This document shows positions 1-6,165 of a stretch of 64,000 bases of DNA, in pieces. A program made the position numbers and the translations under genes. This DNA is from DATEOR01 sp035296905. Lineage in GTDB: Bacteria; Actinomycetota; Thermoleophilia; Gaiellales; Gaiellaceae. The notes below the pieces were generated by a model. That model saw only the letters and a list, made by a program, of their open reading frames with translations. It was not told the DNA's origin and made no database searches. The stretch is from assembly GCA_035296905.1 (NCBI GenBank), contig DATHAA010000092.1, positions 1 through 64,000 of the forward strand, given 5' to 3'. The first letter of the stretch is position 1. Every line of letters begins with the position of its first letter.

Positions 1-201
1 CTTGGAGGTGAGGGCGAGCTTCCGCTGCAGCGTCGGCGCGCGCAGGATCCACTCGCGCTCGGGAAGGACGCCCATGAGCTCCGAGTTGCCGTGCATCTCG
101 ATGAACTTGACGAGCGCCTTGCGATAGTCCTCCGGCATCGCGTCGCCGGCCTCGATCTGGCCCCCGTTCTGGACGTACGCTTCGAGTTCGGCTTCGTTCA
201 T
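1..201 (-). CDS. paaA: Phenylacetyl-CoA 1,2-epoxidase subunit PaaA, N-terminal part only (runs off the left edge)
   Basis: First 67 codons of a gene that continues beyond base 1. The encoded stretches MPEDYRKALVKFI, HGNSELMGVLPEREW and APTLQRKLAL resemble the conserved N-terminal block of PaaA, the di-iron catalytic subunit of the PaaABCDE multicomponent oxygenase that epoxidises the ring of phenylacetyl-CoA in aerobic phenylacetate degradation. The iron-ligand region lies outside the window. The ATG at 201-199 is chosen because a palindromic operator begins at the same base, which makes a start further upstream unlikely. No clear Shine-Dalgarno precedes it. The TetR gene faces it 31 bases away. 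The family call is from recall of the PaaA motif and is fairly secure; the rest of the paa operon is presumably to the left. Confidence 0.85.
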   Translation of the reverse strand, partial: MNEAELEAYVQNGGQIEAGDAMPEDYRKALVKFIEMHGNSELMGVLPEREWILRAPTLQRKLALTSK

Positions 202-222
202 ACCCAAACGATCGTTAGGGTA
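201..222. promoter_or_regulatory. 22-base palindrome between paaA and tetR, probable PaaR-type operator
   Basis: Left half TACCCAAACGA and right half TCGTTAGGGTA are reverse complements with one mismatch. The core CAAACGATCGTTAG fits CNAACGNNCGTTNG, the pseudopalindrome I recall for the Thermus thermophilus TetR-family phenylacetate repressor PaaR. It touches the paaA start codon and ends 10 bases before the tetR start, so one bound dimer could block both genes. The palindrome is seen directly; the assignment to this TetR protein is inference. Confidence 0.8.
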
Positions 223-232
223 ACGCTACAGG

Positions 233-805
233 ATGTCAAGGAAAGAAGAGCTTTCCCGCCATGCGGCGCGTCTATTCGCCGAGAAGGGCTACCACGGGAC
301 GTCGATCGGCGACCTGGCCGATTCGATGGGCGTGCAGAGGGGGTCGCTCTACGCCCACATCGAGGGCAAGGAGGACCTCCTCTACGAGACGATGCGGGAC
401 GGCGCAGCCGCCTTCCACGGCGCGCTCGACTCGGTGCCCGACGGCGCGCCCCCCGCCGAAAAGGTGCGGCTTGCTCTCCGCGCGCACATGCGAGTCGTCT
501 CGGAGCAGCTCGACGTCGCGACGGTGTTCGTCCAGGAATGGAAGTACCTCGAGGGAGAGCGGCTCGAGGAGATCGTCGCCGAGCGGCATCGCTACGAAGA
601 GCGGATCCGCGAGCTCTTCCGCGAAGGCCGCGACCTCGGCGAGCTCCGCGCCGATCTCGACGTGACGGCGGCCGCGCTCGCGTTCCTCTCGGCGGCGAAC
701 TGGGCCTACACCTGGCTCACGCCGGGGTCCGACACCGATGCCCTGGCTGACCGTTTCTACGCGCTTTTCCTCGACGGATTTCGCGGCTACTCGGCTCATT
801 CGTAA
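233..805 (+). CDS. TetR-family transcriptional repressor, probable regulator of phenylacetate degradation
   Basis: 190-residue protein with a TetR_N helix-turn-helix at about residues 5-52 (RHAARLFAEKGYHGTSIGDL then GVQRGSLYAHIEGKEDLL), followed by an all-helical ligand-binding domain of usual length for the family. It is divergent from paaA with only the 22-base palindrome and ATG-proximal bases between them, the classic layout for an autoregulated local repressor. By analogy with PaaR of Thermus, the inducer would be phenylacetyl-CoA. The start ATG at 233 lies 11 bases after a TAGGGT box that overlaps the operator, so repression would also be autoregulatory. Function is inferred from context; the TetR fold is clear. 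Confidence 0.85.
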   Translation: MSRKEELSRHAARLFAEKGYHGTSIGDLADSMGVQRGSLYAHIEGKEDLLYETMRDGAAAFHGALDSVPDGAPPAEKVRLALRAHMRVVSEQLDVATVFVQEWKYLEGERLEEIVAERHRYEERIRELFREGRDLGELRADLDVTAAALAFLSAANWAYTWLTPGSDTDALADRFYALFLDGFRGYSAHS

Positions 806-838
806 GGGATTTCTCTAAAGGCCGGTTGCCGTGTTTCG

Positions 839-885
839 CCCCTTGAGTGGGGGAACCCTTCGCATTCATGCCACTCAAAGAGGGG
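839..885 (+). promoter_or_regulatory. 5'-UTR hairpin that can pair with the ribosome-binding site
   Basis: TTGAGTGG (843-850) and CCACTCAA (871-878) form a perfect 8-base stem with a 20-base loop. CCCC (839-842) can then pair with GGGG (882-885) across a three-base AGA bulge. GGGG is part of the purine-rich Shine-Dalgarno (879-886) of the gene starting at 892, so the folded form would hide the ribosome-binding site. It could be a translational switch, thermosensor or mRNA stabiliser. The pairing is seen in sequence; the function is inference. Confidence 0.6.
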
Positions 886-891
886 GACCAC

Positions 892-1188
892 ATGCATAAA
901 TTCAAGAAGGTTTCTGCAGCTCTTTTCAGCACGGGCATCCTCGCCGGCATCGCCGCACCTAGTGCCGGCGCTGCTCCGGTAATCACGGGCGGACTCGTCA
1001 ACGTGACCGTCACGAACGTGCTCAGCCACGACCAGATCAGCGTCCAGGTTCCGATCGGCGTCGCCGCCAACGTCTGTGGCGTGCAGGCCAACGTCCTCGC
1101 GCAGGGCGGCCTCCAGGAGCCTGTCGACTGCACTGCGGCGACCACGGCCGACCTTCCGGTCGCGTTCGCCCCGCAGGTCGGCGGATAA
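892..1188 (+). CDS. Small secreted protein with two cysteines (chaplin/rodlin-reminiscent), unknown function
   Basis: 98 residues. An N-terminal Sec signal peptide (MHKFKKVSAALFSTGILAG, cleavage probably after APSAGA near residue 27) leads into a short mature domain. That domain is rich in V, N, T and A and holds two cysteines (in VAANVCGVQANV and EPVDCTAAT) about 20 residues apart. Small, beta-prone, secreted actinomycete proteins with one cysteine pair include chaplins and rodlins, but I do not see a full chaplin signature, so the family is left open. The ATG at 892 is preferred over the in-frame upstream codon because AGAGGGGG sits 5 bases before it and the signal peptide starts there. It is monocistronic, with a structured leader before it and a strong terminator after it, which suggests high or controlled expression. 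Confidence 0.75.
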   Translation: MHKFKKVSAALFSTGILAGIAAPSAGAAPVITGGLVNVTVTNVLSHDQISVQVPIGVAANVCGVQANVLAQGGLQEPVDCTAATTADLPVAFAPQVGG

Positions 1189-1204
1189 CGAAACGACGAA
1201 ATTG

Positions 1205-1240
1205 AGCGGGCCGGCCTTCCTAGCCGGCCCGCTTCCTTTC
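1205..1240 (+). terminator. Rho-independent terminator after the small secreted protein gene
   Basis: AGCGGGCCGGC (1205-1215) and GCCGGCCCGCT (1223-1233) form a perfect 11-base GC-rich stem with a 7-base loop, followed by the pyrimidine tract TCCTTTC. It sits 16 bases after the TAA of the preceding gene. Confidence 0.85.
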
Positions 1241-1246
1241 TAGAGT
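1241..1246 (+). promoter_or_regulatory. -10 box TAGAGT, leaderless promoter for the DagK-like gene
   Basis: TAGAGT ends 6 bases before the GTG at 1253, so transcription would start at or next to the start codon. No Shine-Dalgarno is present and no convincing -35 is seen. Part of a repeated pattern in this window (see findings). Confidence 0.55.
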
Positions 1247-1252
1247 GCGGCG

Positions 1253-2146
1253 GTGCCCTCCGCTGTCCTGATCGTCAATCCGAACGCATCCGGGGTGACG
1301 CCTGACCTTACAGTGGAGGTCGAGGAGTCTCTGCGAGCCGCAGGAGAGTTGGAGACCGTCCTCACCGAGCGGCCGGGACATGCAGCGGAGATCGCAGAGG
1401 CCGTGAGCCGCGGGGAAGCAGAGCGCGTCTATGTCTTCTCGGGAGACGGCGGCTTCAACGAGGTCGTCAACGGTCTCGAAGCCGACCTGCCTGTTGGATT
1501 CATCCCCGGAGGCTCGACGAGTGTTTTCCCGCGCGCGCTCGGCCTGCCCCGGGACCCGGTCGCCGCGGCTCGTGCGCTTGCAACCTCGGCTGCCGAGAGG
1601 CGCATATCGCTGGGTCGCGTCAACGGCAGACGCTTCACGTTCAGCGGCGGCTTCGGGATCGACGCGGAGGTCGTACGCCGTGTCGACGCGCTCGGCCGAG
1701 CGGGCGGCAAGCGAGCGAACGACCTCGCGTTCGCCCGCACGCTCGCGGGGATCTTCGCCGAGCGCCGTGCGTGCTTCGCGCCGGCCATGGAGGTGGAGGG
1801 CCTCGGCCGCGTCGCGTTCGCGCTTGTGGCAAACGGCCACCCGTACAGCTACGTCGGCCGGATCCCGCTGCGCATCGCGCCGAAGGCGCAGTTCGAGCTC
1901 GGGCTCGACCTCGTCGCGCCGAGAGAGCTCAAAGCGCGGCGTCTCCCCCAGGTCGCTGCGTGGGCTCTGGCCGGGAAGGGCCAACAGCGCTCTCCGCACG
2001 TCCTCTACGTGCACGACGCGGACGAGCTCGTCGTCCGCGCAGACCGGCCGATGCCGCTCCAGGTGGATGGCGAGGACCTCGGAGACGTGAAGGAGGCGCA
2101 CTTCGAAGCGGAGCGCTCGGCGCTCAGGGTGCTCGTGCCGGAATAA
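1253..2146 (+). CDS. Diacylglycerol/lipid kinase of the DagK-YegS-LCB5 family
   Basis: 297 residues, normal length. The DAGK catalytic domain begins at residue 3 (AVLIVNPNASG), carries the nucleotide-binding SGDGGFNEVVNG at about 63-74, and PGGSTSVFPRALG where the family has PGGTxNDFAR. These enzymes phosphorylate a lipid hydroxyl (diacylglycerol, or sphingoid or polyprenol analogues) with ATP at the inner membrane face. The substrate cannot be told from sequence; substitution of S for T and V for N in the PGGT loop makes an unusual lipid possible. GTG start, with a probable leaderless promoter just after a terminator, so it begins a new unit. The next gene follows 7 bases after the stop but is functionally unrelated. 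Confidence 0.85.
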   Translation: MPSAVLIVNPNASGVTPDLTVEVEESLRAAGELETVLTERPGHAAEIAEAVSRGEAERVYVFSGDGGFNEVVNGLEADLPVGFIPGGSTSVFPRALGLPRDPVAAARALATSAAERRISLGRVNGRRFTFSGGFGIDAEVVRRVDALGRAGGKRANDLAFARTLAGIFAERRACFAPAMEVEGLGRVAFALVANGHPYSYVGRIPLRIAPKAQFELGLDLVAPRELKARRLPQVAAWALAGKGQQRSPHVLYVHDADELVVRADRPMPLQVDGEDLGDVKEAHFEAERSALRVLVPE

Positions 2147-2153
2147 TCCCGGC

Positions 2154-3167
2154 ATGGCCCAGGTGGTTCCCGCCGAAGGGGACATGCGGAGGGTGATCGG
2201 GGACGGGGAAGCTCAGCCGGACGGAGAGGTCGACGGCCTCACCGACCAGGACCTGCTCGAGCTCTACCGTGCCATGGTGCTGCTGCGGACCTACGATGAG
2301 CGCTCCGTCGTCTACCACCGCCAGGGGCGCATCGGGACCTACGCGATCTTCTGGGGGCACGAGGCGATGCAGGCCGGCTCGTTCCACGCGCTCGACCGCG
2401 GGGACTGGATCTTCCCGTCGTACCGCGAGTCGGCGATCGGCCTCCTCCGCGGCATGCCGCCGGAGACGGTGCTCGCCTGGTGGCGAGGCCATCCCGCAGG
2501 CTGGTGGGACCCCCGGGAGTACGGCGTCGCGTCGATCGCGGTGCCCATCGCGACGCACGTGCCACACGCGGTCGGCTTCGCCTGGGGGAAGAAGCTCCGC
2601 GGTGAGCCCGCATGCGCGATCGCGTACTTCGGCGACGGGGCGACCTCGGAGGGCGCCTTCCACGAAGGCGCGAACTTCGCCGCCGTGATGCGGGCGCCGG
2701 TAGTTCTCTTCTGCAACAACAACGGCTGGGCTATCTCGACTCCGGTCGAGGCCCAAACGCGCGCGGCGAGCCTCGCCGACAAGGCGGTTGGGTACGGGAT
2801 GCCGGGAGTGCGCGTCGACGGCGGCGACGTCCTCGCCGTCTACGAGGCCACGCGCGAGGCGGTCGCCCGCGCGCGAGCGGGAGAGGGACCGACCCTCGTC
2901 GAGGCGGTCACCTATCGCTGCGCGCCCCATGCGACCGCGGACGACCCGAGCGCGTACATCGATCCCGAGCGGGTCGAGGCCGAGCGCGCCAATGAGTGCG
3001 TCGGGCGATACGAGCGGTACCTTCGCCGATTGGGGCTCCTCGGCGATGAGTTCGTCGAGTCGATCACGTCTGAGGCGAAGGAGGTCATGCGGGCCGGGAT
3101 CGCTGCCGCGGAGGCATTGCCCGAGCCTGACCCCGACCTGGTGACCAGGAACGCTTATGCCGAATAG
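2154..3167 (+). CDS. 2-oxo acid dehydrogenase E1 component, alpha subunit (pyruvate or branched-chain)
   Basis: 337 residues. The thiamine-diphosphate motif runs from YFGDGATSEGAFHEG to FCNNNGWAIS (about 158-195), and the phosphorylation-loop region TYRCAPHATADDPS is present near 262-275. With the beta subunit it decarboxylates a 2-oxo acid and passes the acyl group to the lipoyl arm of E2. The HATADDPS loop is common to both pyruvate and branched-chain 2-oxo acid dehydrogenases, so the substrate is left open. First gene of an E1alpha-E1beta-E2 operon; its stop overlaps the E1beta start by 11 bases. No E3 (dihydrolipoamide dehydrogenase) gene is adjacent, so E3 must come from elsewhere. Confidence 0.9.
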   Translation: MAQVVPAEGDMRRVIGDGEAQPDGEVDGLTDQDLLELYRAMVLLRTYDERSVVYHRQGRIGTYAIFWGHEAMQAGSFHALDRGDWIFPSYRESAIGLLRGMPPETVLAWWRGHPAGWWDPREYGVASIAVPIATHVPHAVGFAWGKKLRGEPACAIAYFGDGATSEGAFHEGANFAAVMRAPVVLFCNNNGWAISTPVEAQTRAASLADKAVGYGMPGVRVDGGDVLAVYEATREAVARARAGEGPTLVEAVTYRCAPHATADDPSAYIDPERVEAERANECVGRYERYLRRLGLLGDEFVESITSEAKEVMRAGIAAAEALPEPDPDLVTRNAYAE

Positions 3168-4125
3168 GACACTTCTCGAGGCCGTGAACGACGCGCTTCA
3201 CGTCGAGATGGAGCGCGACGACAACGTCATGGTCATGGGTGAGGACGTCGGCCGCGCTGGCGGAGTCTTCCGGGCGACCGCCGGCCTGCTCGACCGCTTC
3301 GGCCCGGACCGCTGCGTCGACACCCCGCTCGCCGAGGCCGGGATCCTCGGCACCGCCGTCGGACTCTCGATGGCCGGCTGGCGGCCGGTCTGCGAGATGC
3401 AGTACGAGTCCTTCAGCTACCCCTGCCTCGACCAGCTCATCTGCCATGTGGGCCGCTACCGCTGGCGGACGAACGGGGCGATGGAGTTCCCGATCACGAT
3501 CCGCATGCCGACGGGCGGGGGCGTCAAGGCGCCGGAGCTCCACGAGGATTCGCCCGAGACCTACTACGTGCACACCCCTGGGATCAAGGTCGTGATTCCG
3601 TCCACGCCATCCGACGCGAAGGGGCTCCTGGCGGCAGCGATCCGCTCGCCGGACCCGGTCGTCCTCATGGAGCCGAAGGTGCTCTACCGCAGCCCGCGGG
3701 AGGACGTGCCCGACGGCGAGCACATCGTCCCGCTCGGCAAGGCGCGCATCGCGCGCGAGGGCGACGACGTGACGCTGATCGCCTACGGCGGGATGGTCGC
3801 GGTCGCAGAGCAGGCGGCGGACGAGCTCGAGGCGAGTGCGGAGGTCGTCGACATCCGCACGCTCAAGCCCCTCGACGAGGAGACGCTTCTGGCCTCGGTG
3901 GCCAAGACGGGGCGGGCGGTGATCGTGCAGGAGGCTCCGCGCGTCGCCGGGTTCGGCGCCGAGATCGCCGCGCTGCTCGCGGAGAAGGCGATCCTCGACC
4001 TGCGCGGCCCGGTTCTGCGCGTGACGGGCTACGACGTCCCGTTCCCCTTCTGGACGATCGAGGAGGAGCACATCCCCTCGCCGGCGCGCGTCGTCGAGGC
4101 CGTCCAGCAGGTCCTCAGCTTCTAA
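3157..4125 (+). CDS. 2-oxo acid dehydrogenase E1 component, beta subunit
   Basis: 322 residues, typical of the transketolase-like beta subunit. It opens with the conserved ALHVEMERDDNVMVMGEDVG (glutamate near 20 and GEDVG near 27-31), has DTPLAEAGILGTAVGLSMAG where the family has the DTPLxE active-site loop, and ends in a transketolase C-domain (VVDIRTLKPLDEETLLASV). It forms the alpha2beta2 E1 heterotetramer with the preceding product. ATG at 3157 lies inside the end of the alpha gene, and the TAA overlaps the E2 ATG as TAATG, so the three subunits are translationally coupled. Confidence 0.92.
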   Translation: MPNRTLLEAVNDALHVEMERDDNVMVMGEDVGRAGGVFRATAGLLDRFGPDRCVDTPLAEAGILGTAVGLSMAGWRPVCEMQYESFSYPCLDQLICHVGRYRWRTNGAMEFPITIRMPTGGGVKAPELHEDSPETYYVHTPGIKVVIPSTPSDAKGLLAAAIRSPDPVVLMEPKVLYRSPREDVPDGEHIVPLGKARIAREGDDVTLIAYGGMVAVAEQAADELEASAEVVDIRTLKPLDEETLLASVAKTGRAVIVQEAPRVAGFGAEIAALLAEKAILDLRGPVLRVTGYDVPFPFWTIEEEHIPSPARVVEAVQQVLSF

Positions 4126-5159
4126 TGAGCTACGAGTTCAAGCTCCCCGATCTGGGCGAGGGCGTGCGCGAGGGCGAGATCGCGCGTTGGCTCGTCGAGG
4201 TCGGGCAGGAGATCGCCGAGGACGACCCGCTCGTCGAGATTCAGACCGACAAGACGACTGTCGAGATCCCGTCGCCGGCCGCGGGGAAGGTCGCGCAGAT
4301 CCTGGTCGAGGAGGGCGAGCTCGTCCCGGTCGGGACCCCTTTGGTCCTGATCGGCTCTGATGGCGAGGCGCCCGCTCGCGCGCCGGAGAAGGTGCAGGCG
4401 ACCCCGCTCGTCAGGCGGATCGCGGAGGAGCTCGGCGTCGACTTGAGCATGGTCACGGGCACTGGCCCCCGAGGGCGCATCACCGAGGACGACGTGCGCG
4501 GCACGTCAGGCCCGGCCGTAGGGGAGCGACGCGAGCCGCTGCGAGGCATCCGGCGCCAGATCGCCGAGCACCTGACCCGCGCCCACCGCGAGGTCCCCTC
4601 GGTCACCGTCGTCGAGGAGTGCGACTTCACTGTACTCTCGCAGTCCCGCGGCGAGCTCTCCTACTTGCCCTATGTGCTCACGGCGGCCGTCGAGGGGCTG
4701 AAGGCCTACCCGGAGCTCAACGCGACCCTCGCCCGGGACGAGATCGTCTACTGGGAGCGTTACGACATCGGGCTTGCGGTGCAGACCGACGAGGGGCTCG
4801 TGGTCCCGGTCCTCCGCGCCGCCGACAAGAAGTCCCTCGACGAGCTCGGATCCGAGGCGGCGCGCCTCGCCGAGGGTGCCCGTGCGGGGACGCTGACTGC
4901 GGAGGAGCTGCGCGGCTCCACGTTCACGGTCACGAGCGCGGGGCGGCTCGGCGGGCTCTTCGCCACGCCACTCGTCAACCATCCGGAGGTCGGGATTCTC
5001 GGCCTCCACCGCATCGGCCCCCGTGCCGCCGTCGTGGACGGACAGGTGGTGGCCCGCGAGGTCGGCTGGCTCTCGTGCACCTTCGACCATCGTGTGGTCG
5101 ACGGAGCGCGAGCGAGCGAGTTCCTTCTCGCGGTCATCGAGCGCCTCCAGTCCGCCTGA
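4125..5159 (+). CDS. 2-oxo acid dehydrogenase E2, dihydrolipoyl acyltransferase
   Basis: 344 residues, short for an E2 because there is only one lipoyl domain. Domains in order: lipoyl domain (about 1-78, lipoylated lysine K43 in EIQTDKTTVEI), peripheral-subunit-binding domain (about 90-125, TPLVRRIAEELGVDL then GPRGRITEDDV), and the catalytic acyltransferase core ending in FDHRVVDG, whose His and Asp are the catalytic residues. The linker regions are brief and not strongly Ala/Pro rich. It transfers the acyl group to CoA and forms the core of the complex. Last gene of the operon, followed by a hairpin at 5256-5291. Confidence 0.93.
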   Translation: MSYEFKLPDLGEGVREGEIARWLVEVGQEIAEDDPLVEIQTDKTTVEIPSPAAGKVAQILVEEGELVPVGTPLVLIGSDGEAPARAPEKVQATPLVRRIAEELGVDLSMVTGTGPRGRITEDDVRGTSGPAVGERREPLRGIRRQIAEHLTRAHREVPSVTVVEECDFTVLSQSRGELSYLPYVLTAAVEGLKAYPELNATLARDEIVYWERYDIGLAVQTDEGLVVPVLRAADKKSLDELGSEAARLAEGARAGTLTAEELRGSTFTVTSAGRLGGLFATPLVNHPEVGILGLHRIGPRAAVVDGQVVAREVGWLSCTFDHRVVDGARASEFLLAVIERLQSA

Positions 5160-5255
5160 ATCGTCGGGCCGCTTGGGTCCGGCAGAGCTGAGGGAGCTGA
5201 CCCCGAAGCGCGTTGATCAGGAGAGCTTGCGCTCCGGGCTCGGGAGGGGGCCGAT

Positions 5256-5291
5256 GGGCGGCGGGGAGAGGGAGGGCGTGACCCGCCGCCC
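5256..5291. terminator. Strong GC hairpin between the convergent E2 and thioredoxin-fold genes
   Basis: GGGCGGCGGG (5256-5265) and CCCGCCGCCC (5282-5291) form a perfect 10-base stem with a 16-base loop. No T-tract follows on either strand, so it is only a candidate bidirectional terminator for the E2 gene and the minus-strand gene ending at 5301. Confidence 0.5.
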
Positions 5292-5300
5292 TAGGGCCCG

Positions 5301-5612
5301 CTAGGCGACTGCGGGTTCGGCCTCCAGGGGGTCGAGGTAAGGGGCGAGCATGCGCTCGATCTGCGGGGCGCTCACCCGCCCTTCCAAACGCTCGACAGGC
5401 CGTCGATCCTTCAGGAGGACGAGCGTCGGGACCTGGGTGACGCACAGCCGGTCGACCCATTCGGGCGAGGTGGCGACGTCGATTCGCGAGACCCGCAGGC
5501 GCTCTCGCTCCTTGCGGGCGAGGTGGGCGAGGAGGCTCTCCATCCGGCGCGCGGGCCCGGACGTCTCCTGGGTGAAGAAGAGCAACATTGGGGTGGGGGT
5601 GGTCTCAGCCAA
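5301..5612 (-). CDS. Thioredoxin-fold protein lacking the CxxC active site
   Basis: 103 residues, thioredoxin length. Beta1 MLLFFTQ, then TSGPARRMESLLAHL where thioredoxins have WCGPCKMIAPxL: both redox cysteines are replaced (SGPA instead of CGPC). The cis-proline loop TQVPTLVLLKD and the following strand-turn (PVERLEGRVS) are kept. The only cysteine is in DRLCVTQVP. It therefore cannot be a dithiol oxidoreductase and is more likely a binding or chaperone-like thioredoxin-fold protein. Start is a TTG at 5612 with GGAG about 8 bases upstream. It is convergent to the 2-oxo acid dehydrogenase operon and shows no operon partner. The fold call is fairly secure; the role is unknown. Confidence 0.75.
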   Translation of the reverse strand: MAETTPTPMLLFFTQETSGPARRMESLLAHLARKERERLRVSRIDVATSPEWVDRLCVTQVPTLVLLKDRRPVERLEGRVSAPQIERMLAPYLDPLEAEPAVA

Positions 5613-5760
5613 GTGCGCTCCGGGTCTCCCTTGCTGGAAGGATTTCCCTGCCCCCGAGCAGGAGTAAACCCCGAAGTTGGGTATCGGGCGAGGTATTACG
5701 TTGCCGGGGAAGCCCGCGAAGACGCCTGCGGGGGTCGCGGGGACATCGAACAGTGGTGGC

Positions 5761-5766
5761 TAGACT
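5761..5766 (+). promoter_or_regulatory. -10 box TAGACT, leaderless promoter
   Basis: TAGACT ends 7 bases before the ATG at 5774; no Shine-Dalgarno lies between. The rest of the 161-base gap (5613-5773) holds no gene I can support. Confidence 0.5.
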
Positions 5767-5773
5767 GGGTGCG

Positions 5774-6160
5774 ATGGAGCTCTTCGACTGGTACTGGCTC
5801 GGTGTGAGTGCCGGTCTCGGCGTGGCGGCCGGCACGGCAGCGGCCTGGATTCAGTCCGCCGGCCCGCGGGTCCTCGGAGCGATCGCGTTCGCGATCGCCG
5901 CGCTCGTCGGGATCTTCGTCGCGTTCTTCGTCGCCGGGTGGGGGCCGGCGGTGTGGGCGGGGGCAGCGACGATCGCCTGGGTCGCGCTTCGACGCCTCGT
6001 CCGCGCCGCGTTCCCGGCCGCATTTCTCGTGTTCGCGTTGCTCGCGTTCATCCCGGTGGTCGGCTACATCGAGGCTGTGACGGCCCCGGTCGTGGGCGGG
6101 CGGCTCCGACGCCGCGCGGGCGAGAAGTACGCGGGCCTCCGAGTACTCGCAAAGGACTAG
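5774..6160 (+). CDS. Small integral membrane protein, unknown function
   Basis: 128 residues with about three or four hydrophobic segments (around 7-28, 34-60, 64-72 and 80-104) and a basic C-terminus (RLRRRAGEKYAGLRVLAKD). No family is recognised. The ATG at 5774 is chosen over upstream in-frame codons because a TAGACT box sits exactly 7 bases before it. It is followed 5 bases later by the phosphodiesterase gene and is probably co-transcribed with it. Confidence 0.65.
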   Translation: MELFDWYWLGVSAGLGVAAGTAAAWIQSAGPRVLGAIAFAIAALVGIFVAFFVAGWGPAVWAGAATIAWVALRRLVRAAFPAAFLVFALLAFIPVVGYIEAVTAPVVGGRLRRRAGEKYAGLRVLAKD

Positions 6161-6165
6161 TCTCG

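Noticed and set aside
5134..5460. Minus-strand frame overlapping the E2 and thioredoxin-fold genes
   Set aside because: Proline/arginine-rich shadow with no recognisable motif; the thioredoxin-fold frame is clearly the real gene.
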